A stretch of 7,274 bases of DNA from Bacteroidota bacterium (GTDB lineage Bacteria; Bacteroidota; Bacteroidia; NS11-12g; UBA955). Made by a program: the position numbers and the translations under genes. Where the stretch lies: positions 1-7,274 of the forward strand of contig VMCP01000101.1 in the NCBI GenBank assembly GCA_008081305.1, written 5' to 3'. The stretch's first letter is position 1. Each line of letters opens with the position of its first letter. The notes below the pieces were generated by a model that was not told the origin of the DNA, ran no database searches, and saw only the letters and a program-made list of their open reading frames with translations. Below, in pieces: positions 1 to 6,536 of this stretch.

Positions 1-2424
1 TATGAAGTAATTTAAGCCTATGGATGTACCCACAGTAGTTACATCGGAATTTGCGTTGGTAGCCACTCGGTAAACCTGACCGCCAATAATTCTATTCAAA
101 TTCGGTTCGATGATTGGATCAAACCCTATTTTATAACCAATGAAATCTTGGTAATAGCTGAAATAAGCTGACCAGTCAATATTCAATTTATTATCAAAAA
201 GGAAACCTTTAAAACCTCCTTCGATGCTTTTTACCTTTTCAGGAACTACTGGGTCCACATCAAAATATTTCAGTCGATTTAGATCCAAGATTGATTGATT
301 GAAGTAATCTTCAAGTGATTCAAGACTCACTAAATTTTTGTATCCATAAAGATTCCCTAGTAGTATGGCTCTACCAACGTTATAATAAAGGTACTGGTCT
401 GCTAGCGTCGGATTTCTTACACCACTTGTAAGGGATAGTCGGTAGAATGTGATTTTATCAGGATTGTACACAAATGAAAGCGCAGGAGAGTACACAAATG
501 GGAAATTCACATTTTTATCCGTCCGGAATGTTGCATTCATCTTTAGCTTATTCTTCCAATAACGCTTTTGAAAACCAGTATACAAACCGAATTCATGATT
601 TGTAATCACCCTGCCGTTGGTGTCCGAAAATATGGTTCCTGCGGAATTGGGTTGATACAGTCGACCGGATGCCCCCACAGATAATTTACCATTTCCAGCG
701 ACTTTAAAATGATGCTCAATTTGTGCATTAGTAAGCGCACTTTGATCAAAAAAACCGCTACCCCCTTCACCGAAGCTCTTTTTTGAGGTGATTTCTTTCT
801 TCCGTTGCTCAAACCTATCCGTGCCCGGCATGAAACGATCAAGTGCAGGATTGAGGGATGGTGCAGATGTGTAATATTGCCCTCGATTGACAATTTCCCG
901 ACACTCATTATGCCATTGGGTGATTTGATCACGATTTTTATCGATGACTTGATTATATAGATTCATGAAAGAATCTGGTGCGCGGAAATATCTGAAGTTT
1001 GGAAAACCTTCCAGACTTTTAACTCGATTTACAAAACTATCTTTCCATACCTTCTGGTAGTCACCACCCCACAAGTAATTTTCCTTGGCGTCTTTTAATA
1101 GTAGCATGGATGTAAACACGGCATCGTAGGTATTCCCGGCATCTTCATATGTACGATATACACGGAAAAATCCTTTCTTGTGCTTGAATTCTAATCGATT
1201 TTGGAAAAACTTGATATCGTTTAAACTGTAGCGATTATCGCCTTGGTAAACGGTGGTGCCCATACCAAAATTACTCTGATATATAAACTCTTTACTTTTA
1301 TCCTTAAATGGTTTGAATGCTAATGTTCCGGATGTCTTCAGGTTGTATGTATTGTAGTCAACAATATCTGACTCCCAATAGCCATCTCTAAAATATCGGT
1401 CTAAACCGGGATAGTATTCTTTGCCCCCAACAGAACTTTGGTCAAATTCGCCGGGACTCAATACTTCATCACCGTACCGGTTGACCGCGTCGTACCCTCC
1501 AGGATTATTCTCAGAAACAGGGCTTCCGTAAATGGCATCTCGGTTATCTGCAACCCAATCATAGGCACTCATGTATAAGAAGTTCCCTTTAAAAGCAAAT
1601 ACATCTTTTCCTTTCTTATCCTTAAACACTTTGGCATACCGCAGAGAGTTTTCCATCAATTGCCGTTCGCCAACTTTAAATTTATACGAGAAACCTGGTG
1701 TTTTCCATACATCTTTAGTGGTCATGGAAATGACTCCATTAAACGCGCCTGGGCCATAAAAAGCAGAACTTGCACCTACTACAATTTCCTGAGACGCAAT
1801 ATCCAACTCTGAGGCACCTAAAAAGTTTCCAAGGGAGAAATTTAGTCCAGGACTTTGATTATCGACTCCATCAATTACTTGCAATGTTCTCACCGGAGAA
1901 GTAGAATTGAATCCGCGCGTGTTTACGATTCTAAAGCCAAGGGATGCTGCGGTGACATCAACACCTTTCAAATGACCCAAAGCCTCATAAAAGTCAGATG
2001 CTGGGGTCTCCTTTATGCTTTGAGCTGACATGCTTTCTACGGTTAATGCAGATTCTTTGAGCTTCTCCTTCAAGCGGTTTTGTTTAATGACCACCCCTTT
2101 CATTCGCTCGATTTTAATGTCTAACTCAATTTTAACTTCCTTGTTTTTCCAAGTATTGTCAATGGTAGAGCTAGTTTGAATATCCCCTAGTTTAAAAATA
2201 ATTTGTTCGCCTGTCTTAACACTTATAGCCTCCAGCGTGAATACTCCATCTGATGTTGTTTTTGTTAACAAGGAGCCAAAGCGGTTAAGAACTTCTACAT
2301 TTTCTAATGGTTTTTGGGTGTTTTTATTGACCACTTTTCCTTTATACGTTTCACTTTGAGAATAAAGGCTCTTCCATGAGAATAAAGCCACAAATAGCAG
2401 TAGGTATAGTTGAACTTGCCGCAT
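1..2424 (-). CDS. TonB-dependent outer-membrane receptor, C-terminus cut off by window edge
   Basis: This frame is open from the ATG at 2424 to base 1 with no stop, giving 808 residues of a longer protein. Residues 1-22 are a Sec signal peptide (short basic start, LYLLLFVALF core, cut near LYS-Q). Residues of about 25-110 form a carboxypeptidase-regulatory-like beta-sandwich (YKGKVVNKNTQKPLENVEV). A plug domain follows at about 120-225, with VNTRGFNSTSPVR, the LQVIDGVD strand and the VGASSAFYGPGAFNGVI segment. The remainder is a 22-strand-type barrel, including SGVRNPTLADQYL near residue 667, which matches the usual barrel motif near the C-terminal third. Family knowledge: such proteins import substrates across the outer membrane using TonB-ExbBD energy. 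The plug lacks the usual SusC/RagA wording and no susD-like gene lies upstream, so a SusC role is not supported, and the substrate cannot be told. An in-frame stop at 2485-2487 limits the start, and the signal peptide supports this ATG. Confidence 0.93.
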   Translation of the reverse strand, partial: MRQVQLYLLLFVALFSWKSLYSQSETYKGKVVNKNTQKPLENVEVLNRFGSLLTKTTSDGVFTLEAISVKTGEQIIFKLGDIQTSSTIDNTWKNKEVKIELDIKIERMKGVVIKQNRLKEKLKESALTVESMSAQSIKETPASDFYEALGHLKGVDVTAASLGFRIVNTRGFNSTSPVRTLQVIDGVDNQSPGLNFSLGNFLGASELDIASQEIVVGASSAFYGPGAFNGVISMTTKDVWKTPGFSYKFKVGERQLMENSLRYAKVFKDKKGKDVFAFKGNFLYMSAYDWVADNRDAIYGSPVSENNPGGYDAVNRYGDEVLSPGEFDQSSVGGKEYYPGLDRYFRDGYWESDIVDYNTYNLKTSGTLAFKPFKDKSKEFIYQSNFGMGTTVYQGDNRYSLNDIKFFQNRLEFKHKKGFFRVYRTYEDAGNTYDAVFTSMLLLKDAKENYLWGGDYQKVWKDSFVNRVKSLEGFPNFRYFRAPDSFMNLYNQVIDKNRDQITQWHNECREIVNRGQYYTSAPSLNPALDRFMPGTDRFEQRKKEITSKKSFGEGGSGFFDQSALTNAQIEHHFKVAGNGKLSVGASGRLYQPNSAGTIFSDTNGRVITNHEFGLYTGFQKRYWKNKLKMNATFRTDKNVNFPFVYSPALSFVYNPDKITFYRLSLTSGVRNPTLADQYLYYNVGRAILLGNLYGYKNLVSLESLEDYFNQSILDLNRLKYFDVDPVVPEKVKSIEGGFKGFLFDNKLNIDWSAYFSYYQDFIGYKIGFDPIIEPNLNRIIGGQVYRVATNANSDVTTVGTSIGLNYFI

Positions 2425-2550
2425 TTTAATGTTTGTAATCACGCAAGATACGGATTTACTTAAAATACCGATGAAGTACTGAGTTTAGCTTGCCTTGTTG
2501 AGGCGAGGTTAAAGCGCTCAAATTTTAGTAAACTTGTAACCCCGTTTCGA
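2425..2550. promoter_or_regulatory. Divergent spacer between receptor and E1 genes
   Basis: This 126-bp gap must contain the promoters of both divergent genes. I found no perfect Bacteroidota TAnnTTTG box with a correctly spaced TTG. The nearest match on the plus strand is TAAACTTG at 2529-2536 (one mismatch), only 14 bases before the ATG. On the minus strand, TAAAATTTG around 2522-2530 has one base too many. No Shine-Dalgarno sequence precedes either start, which is normal in this phylum. AGCGCT at 2513-2518 is a short palindrome of unknown meaning. The promoter assignment is by position only. Confidence 0.35.
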
Positions 2551-4596
2551 ATGCTAGATAAGAAGATTTTATTAGAGGCTTGGCGCCTGATGCAAACCGC
2601 AAGGGCCATGGCAACTATTTACGACGATAATAGGCCGGTTACAAAGTATGTTCATAGTACTTCTAAAGGTCACGAAGCCATACAAATTGCCACGGGTATG
2701 CATCTCAAAAATATTGATTTTGTATATCCCTATTACCGTGATGAGAGTATGTTGCTTTCCATGGGAATGACTCCTTACGAACTCATGCTTCAATTGTTAG
2801 CCAAAGCGGATGACCCATTTAGTGGAGGAAGAACCTATTATTCTCACCCAAGTTTAAATCGCCAGGATATGCCAAAAATGCCACATCAAAGTTCGGCAAC
2901 CGGTATGCAGGCGATTCCTGCCACAGGTGCAGCTCATGGCATAAAATATAAAGAGACTCAGGGATTGATCGATGGTGCGGAGAAGCCAATCGTTATATGC
3001 TCCTTGGGAGACGGTTCTGTAACCGAAGGGGAGGTTGCGGAATCTTTACAAATGGCGGTCCTACATAAGTTGCCAATAATTTATCTCATCCAAGATAACG
3101 ATTGGGGAATTTCGGCTTCTGGAGATGAAATGAGAGCGATGGATGCCTTTGAATATGGATTAGGATTTAAAGGTCTGCGAAGAATCAGGGTTAATGGTTC
3201 GGATTTCTTGCAGTGCCATGATGAGATGAAAAGGGCCATCGATACGGTTCGTGAAGAACGGGAACCTATGCTCGTGCATGTAAAAGTTCCATTGTTAGGA
3301 CATCATACTAGTGGAGTTCGAAGTGAGTGGTATCGCGATGATCTTGAAAAACATGAGCGAATAGATCCATTGCCAAGGCTAAAAAAGTTGCTACAAAGTG
3401 TGGCGGTTACCGATGCTGAATTGGATGCCATCACAAAAGAATGTGAACAAGCCGTTGAACGTGATTTTGAGCAAGCAAAATCAGCAAATGATCCGGCTCA
3501 TGACACGTTGTATGACCATATTTTAGCACCCACTGATATTACTGAAGAAGTTGGAGTACGAGAGCCAGAGGGTAAAGAGCCGGTAGTGATGGTAGATGCG
3601 GCGTTGTTTGCCGTTGATGAAATCTTAAAAAAGCATCCTGAAGCGTTATTGTACGGGCAAGATGTTGGACACCGTTTGGGAGGTGTATTCCGGGAGGCTG
3701 CTACGCTTAGCGATAAATATGGGCGAGATCGAGTTTTTAATACGCCTATTCAAGAGGCTTATATTGTAGGAAGTACCGCTGGGATGAGTGCTGTTGGATG
3801 TAAGCCCATTGTAGAAATTCAGTTTGCTGACTATATATGGCCGGGTGTCAACCAGTTGGTGACAGAACTTTCAAAAAGTACGTATTTATCCATGGGGAAA
3901 TACCCTGTATCGAGTATTATAAGGGTACCAACGGGAGCTTACGGTGGCGGTGGACCCTATCATTCAGGTACTGTGGAGAGTAGTATTTTACCCATCAAGG
4001 GTATAAAAATCGCTTATCCGAGCACGGCAGCTGATATGAAAGGCTTAATGAAGTCAGCTTTCTATGACCCAAATCCGGTTGTCATGTTTGAACATAAAGG
4101 GTTGTATTGGAGCAAAGTTCCAGGTACTGAATTAGCAAAAACACCCGAACCAGACGAAGATTATCGAATACCATTTGGTAAAGCAAGGGTGGTTCAAAAT
4201 GCTTCCCATGGCGCTATTGAAATGGGAGAAAGTGTTGGAGTAATCACCTATGGTATGGGCGTGTATTGGTCCTTAAATGCGAGCAAGGACTTTGCAGAGA
4301 AGGTAGAAGTTTTGGATTTAAGAACGCTCGCTCCGTACGATAAAGAGGCAGTCTTAAATTTGGCGGAGAGACACGGTAAAGTTTTAATCGTTACAGAAGA
4401 AACGCGCACCAATAGCTTTGCCGAAGCATTGGCTGGTGTCATTAGTGAGGCTTCATTCCAATTCCTTGACGCACCTGTGCAAGTCATTGGTAGCGAGGAT
4501 ATACCAGCGGTTCCATTGAATATGGGAATGGAATCGGTAATGCTTCCAAATGCCGAAAAGGTGAAAGAAAAGCTCGAGTGGCTTTTAGGATATTAG
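2551..4596 (+). CDS. Fused alpha/beta E1 component of a 2-oxoacid dehydrogenase, probably branched-chain type
   Basis: E1 decarboxylates a 2-oxoacid on thiamine diphosphate and passes the acyl group to the lipoyl arm of E2, in the cytoplasm. The 681 residues join both usual subunits. The alpha half (about 1-330) has the thiamine-diphosphate motif GDGSVTEGE at 153-161 ending at N183 (QDNDWG), and the GHHTSGVRSEWYR loop at 250-262. The beta half (about 345-681) has GQDVG at 369-373, TPIQE with the cofactor-activating E402, GAYGGGGPYHSG with conserved H471, and a transketolase C-terminal domain from about 555 (LDLRTLAPYD, EETRTNSF). The GHHTS loop resembles branched-chain E1 alpha more than pyruvate E1 alpha (HGHSMSDP), so a branched-chain substrate is favoured but not proven. 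No E2 or E3 gene is in the window. The start follows from the normal N-terminal helix. An upstream in-frame stop lies at 2461-2463, with no other ATG between. The gene stops 5 bp from the convergent aldehyde dehydrogenase gene. Confidence 0.93.
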   Translation: MLDKKILLEAWRLMQTARAMATIYDDNRPVTKYVHSTSKGHEAIQIATGMHLKNIDFVYPYYRDESMLLSMGMTPYELMLQLLAKADDPFSGGRTYYSHPSLNRQDMPKMPHQSSATGMQAIPATGAAHGIKYKETQGLIDGAEKPIVICSLGDGSVTEGEVAESLQMAVLHKLPIIYLIQDNDWGISASGDEMRAMDAFEYGLGFKGLRRIRVNGSDFLQCHDEMKRAIDTVREEREPMLVHVKVPLLGHHTSGVRSEWYRDDLEKHERIDPLPRLKKLLQSVAVTDAELDAITKECEQAVERDFEQAKSANDPAHDTLYDHILAPTDITEEVGVREPEGKEPVVMVDAALFAVDEILKKHPEALLYGQDVGHRLGGVFREAATLSDKYGRDRVFNTPIQEAYIVGSTAGMSAVGCKPIVEIQFADYIWPGVNQLVTELSKSTYLSMGKYPVSSIIRVPTGAYGGGGPYHSGTVESSILPIKGIKIAYPSTAADMKGLMKSAFYDPNPVVMFEHKGLYWSKVPGTELAKTPEPDEDYRIPFGKARVVQNASHGAIEMGESVGVITYGMGVYWSLNASKDFAEKVEVLDLRTLAPYDKEAVLNLAERHGKVLIVTEETRTNSFAEALAGVISEASFQFLDAPVQVIGSEDIPAVPLNMGMESVMLPNAEKVKEKLEWLLGY

Positions 4597-4601
4597 TAAT
4601 G

Positions 4602-5972
4602 TTATTTGAGGAATAGCTTAATGATCCTCAATGAGCGTTTATCATAAGGCGGATATTTTTGTCTGAGATCAAACCAATTACCTGTTTTAATCACACTTTT
4701 TTTGTGGGAAAAGGCATCAAAACCAGCCTTTCCATGGTATGCACCAAAGCCTGAGTTGCCAATCCCTCCAAATGGCAGATTAGGATCTACCAAATGCATA
4801 ATGGTGTTATTGATGCACCCTCCACCAAATGAAACTTCCGTCGTTATTTTATTTTCTAGTTTACGGTTGTTTGCAAAAAGATAAAGGCTAAGGGGGTTAG
4901 GGTTTTTGTTGATGTATTCATGGATATCCTCTATGGTTTTGTAGGTGAAAATGGGTGAAATTGGACCAAATATCTCTTCGTTCATAATGGGGCTATCCAC
5001 ATCGCATTTCACCAATGTAGGTTCGATACGTTTTTTGTGCTCATCAGACTTGCCTCCAAAAACGACCCGAGTGTCTTTGAGTAAATGTTGAATACGCTGA
5101 AAATGGTGTTCATTCACAATTTTGGTGTATTCCTCATTATCAATGGCATTCTGATAGAAAGCTTGAAAACTAGTCTTTAGTTTTTCGGTGAATTCGGTTT
5201 CTATTTCCTCATGTACCAAAAAGTAATCGGGGGCAACACAGGTTTGACCAGCATTTATTCCCTTACCGAAAGCAATTCGTTTAACGGCAATATCTAAATC
5301 AGCTGTTTTATCTACGATACAAGGGCTTTTTCCTCCCAATTCCAGGATGCAGGGAATGAGGTGTTCAGCAGCCATTTTTGAAATTTCTCTACCCACCGCA
5401 GTAGATCCTGTAAAGAAGATTAAATTGGGCCGGTATTCTTTGATCGCTTTTGGCACGATAGTTTTACCATCTCCCTCAACTATAGCCACTTCCGATTCGT
5501 CAAAAATATGTTGAATTAACCGTGACAGTACAGCGGAAGTTTCAGGTGTTAATTCCGATGGCTTTAATAGTGCTCTATTCCCTGCGGCAATACTAGCAAC
5601 AAGTGGTGCTATACAAAGTTGGAAAGGGTAATTCCACGGTGCAATGATCAAAACTGTTCCAAATGGTTGGTAGTGAATATGCGCTTTAGAAGGAAAAAGA
5701 GATAATCCCGTTTTGACTCTTTGAGGTTCAGACCAATTATCGAGATGTTTGAGAGTATGGCTAATGTTTTGGTAGATAAACCCAATCTCAGATGAGTAAG
5801 CTTCAAATTCGGACTTACCCAAATCTTGATGGAGTGCTTTTAGGATATCATTTTCAAATTGTTGTATTCCTGTTTTTAGTTTTTTTAAGAGCTGTTTTCT
5901 CTCCGAAACTGGAATGAAAAAAGGGCGTTGTGCGCGTTGCTTTTTGCCAAGGTTTAAAAAATCCATCATCAT
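4602..5972 (-). CDS. NAD(P)-dependent aldehyde dehydrogenase, class 3-like
   Basis: The 456-residue protein oxidises an aldehyde to the carboxylate using NAD(P)+. Visible landmarks are PWNYPF with oxyanion-hole N114, LLKPSE with K137 for the coenzyme, the GSTAVG turn at 189-194, the general base E211 in LELGGKSP, the catalytic nucleophile C245 in AGQTCVAPDY, EEIFGP at 332-337, and LPFGGIGNSGFGAYHGKAGF at 399-418. The short length (class 1/2 enzymes are near 500) and these motifs fit the ALDH3/fatty and aromatic aldehyde branch, but the true substrate is unknown. Three consecutive ATG codons (5972, 5969, 5966) could start translation. I chose the first because its A is also the last base of the upstream gene's TGA, a classic coupling overlap. 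TTG codons at 5981 and 5975 lie in frame but inside the upstream gene and are less likely. There is no signal peptide, and the basic tail ends KRSLRIIKLFLK. Confidence 0.94.
   Translation of the reverse strand: MMMDFLNLGKKQRAQRPFFIPVSERKQLLKKLKTGIQQFENDILKALHQDLGKSEFEAYSSEIGFIYQNISHTLKHLDNWSEPQRVKTGLSLFPSKAHIHYQPFGTVLIIAPWNYPFQLCIAPLVASIAAGNRALLKPSELTPETSAVLSRLIQHIFDESEVAIVEGDGKTIVPKAIKEYRPNLIFFTGSTAVGREISKMAAEHLIPCILELGGKSPCIVDKTADLDIAVKRIAFGKGINAGQTCVAPDYFLVHEEIETEFTEKLKTSFQAFYQNAIDNEEYTKIVNEHHFQRIQHLLKDTRVVFGGKSDEHKKRIEPTLVKCDVDSPIMNEEIFGPISPIFTYKTIEDIHEYINKNPNPLSLYLFANNRKLENKITTEVSFGGGCINNTIMHLVDPNLPFGGIGNSGFGAYHGKAGFDAFSHKKSVIKTGNWFDLRQKYPPYDKRSLRIIKLFLK
4606..4631. repeat. Inverted repeat at the convergent 3' ends, possible hairpin
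   Basis: TTGAGGA (4606-4612) and TCCTCAA (4625-4631) are perfect 7-bp complements around a 12-base loop. The repeat covers the last codons of the aldehyde dehydrogenase gene and starts 10 bases past the E1 stop codon. Neither strand has a run of T after the stem, so it is not a standard Rho-independent terminator. It may act as a 3'-end hairpin for the E1 transcript, or it may be chance. Confidence 0.35.
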
Positions 5973-6430
5973 CAAGAACAACTAATGAGCTTTATGGTTT
6001 TACCAGAAAATTCAAATTCAGCGGGGGCAGTTTGACCCCAAATGGCCTTTCCGATGGGAGAATCTTTACTTATAGATTTGATTGTATTTTTATTTAGTTG
6101 GATATCTCCAGAAGAAGGGCCAATGATCAAATGAACAACTTTCCCTCCTATTGAAATTTCTATTAATGAACCCCAGTTGACGGTATTGTCTATAGCATCA
6201 AATGAATTCCATTGACTAATTGCGTCGTTCAATTGTGAAACTTGGGATTCCATTCGATTGATTTCCATTTGCATCATTTCCCTTTGGGTTTCGTATTTAT
6301 CCCCTGCGCTGCTTTTTGTCTCCGATTGTGTTGAACCTCTGGTTTCCTCCAATGCCATTTTCAACTCATTCCTTTCCAAGGTTAGCTTATTTACGAAGGC
6401 TTGAATAATTTCCTTTTTAATGATACTCAT
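5972..6430 (-). CDS. GreA/GreB-related coiled-coil protein
   Basis: The 152-residue product looks like a short relative of transcript-cleavage factors GreA/GreB. Residues 1-72 are charged and helical, predicted to form a coiled-coil hairpin, with the turn around SETKSSAGDKYETQREMMQ (36-54). Residues of about 85-152 form a small beta domain whose SPIGKAIWGQTAPAEFEF (124-141) matches the Gre C-terminal signature (SPIGKALLGK..G). Gre proteins enter the RNA polymerase secondary channel and stimulate cleavage of backtracked RNA using two acidic residues at the coiled-coil tip. Here D44 and E47 are candidates, but I cannot align them surely, so catalytic activity is not claimed. Relatives in Bacteroidota are, as I recall, often labelled 3-oxoacyl-ACP synthase, and nothing here supports that enzyme. 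An in-frame ATG at 6502 would add 24 residues. The start at 6430 is preferred because AGGAGA sits 7 bases before it and the conserved helix begins there. The gene is probably co-transcribed with the downstream aldehyde dehydrogenase. Confidence 0.82.
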   Translation of the reverse strand: MSIIKKEIIQAFVNKLTLERNELKMALEETRGSTQSETKSSAGDKYETQREMMQMEINRMESQVSQLNDAISQWNSFDAIDNTVNWGSLIEISIGGKVVHLIIGPSSGDIQLNKNTIKSISKDSPIGKAIWGQTAPAEFEFSGKTIKLISCS

Positions 6431-6455
6431 GTTAGACTCTCCTAAATTAAGGAGA
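6431..6455 (-). promoter_or_regulatory. Shine-Dalgarno site inside a perfect hairpin, ahead of the Gre-like gene
   Basis: On the minus strand TCTCCT (6455-6450), loop TAATTT (6449-6444) and AGGAGA (6443-6438) make a 6-bp stem, followed by seven bases and the ATG at 6430. AGGAGA pairs with the 16S anti-Shine-Dalgarno core at good spacing, and the hairpin would hide it. This is seen directly in the sequence. A role in translational control is inference. Confidence 0.5.
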
Positions 6456-6523
6456 TTCTTATGTAAATGGGCTTGAGAAACGATGTCTACATCCAAAAAC
6501 ATGCTTAGGGCTTAATTTGATTG

Positions 6524-6531
6524 TACCTTTG
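6524..6531 (+). promoter_or_regulatory. Bacteroidota -7 promoter box TACCTTTG for ribBA
   Basis: TACCTTTG is an exact match to the TAnnTTTG -7 element of Bacteroidota housekeeping promoters. It ends 5 bases before the ribBA ATG, so the expected transcription start falls at or within a base or two of the start codon. A clear TTG at -33 is missing (the area near 6500 reads ATGCTTAGGG), which lowers confidence somewhat. Confidence 0.65.
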
Positions 6532-6536
6532 CACTT

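Noticed and set aside
606..932. Minus-strand open frame of 108 codons
   Set aside because: It lies out of frame inside the receptor gene, whose own frame is continuous with a clear protein family. It has no recognisable protein features.
1571..1759. Plus-strand open frame of 62 codons
   Set aside because: It is antisense to the plug and early barrel of the receptor gene, with no domain or start signal. It is a shadow frame.
2425..2550. A small RNA or perfect TAnnTTTG promoter in the receptor/E1 spacer
   Set aside because: Only one-mismatch or wrongly spaced boxes are present, and no convincing stem-loop plus T tract was seen, so no specific site is claimed.
4248..4487. Minus-strand open frame of 79 codons within the E1 gene
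   Set aside because: It is antisense to the well conserved transketolase C-terminal domain and has the low-complexity Ser/Ala/Lys look of a shadow frame.
4702..4884. Plus-strand open frame of 60 codons
   Set aside because: It is antisense to conserved C-terminal motifs of the aldehyde dehydrogenase and encodes nothing recognisable.
5973..5981. TTG starts at 5981 or 5975 for the aldehyde dehydrogenase
   Set aside because: Three ATG codons follow directly, the first overlapping the preceding stop codon. TTG starts would add only MFL-type residues with no support.
6431..6502. 24-residue N-terminal extension of the Gre-like protein from the ATG at 6502
   Set aside because: The extension has no family resemblance, includes the hairpin and Shine-Dalgarno bases, and the ATG at 6430 begins exactly at the conserved helix.
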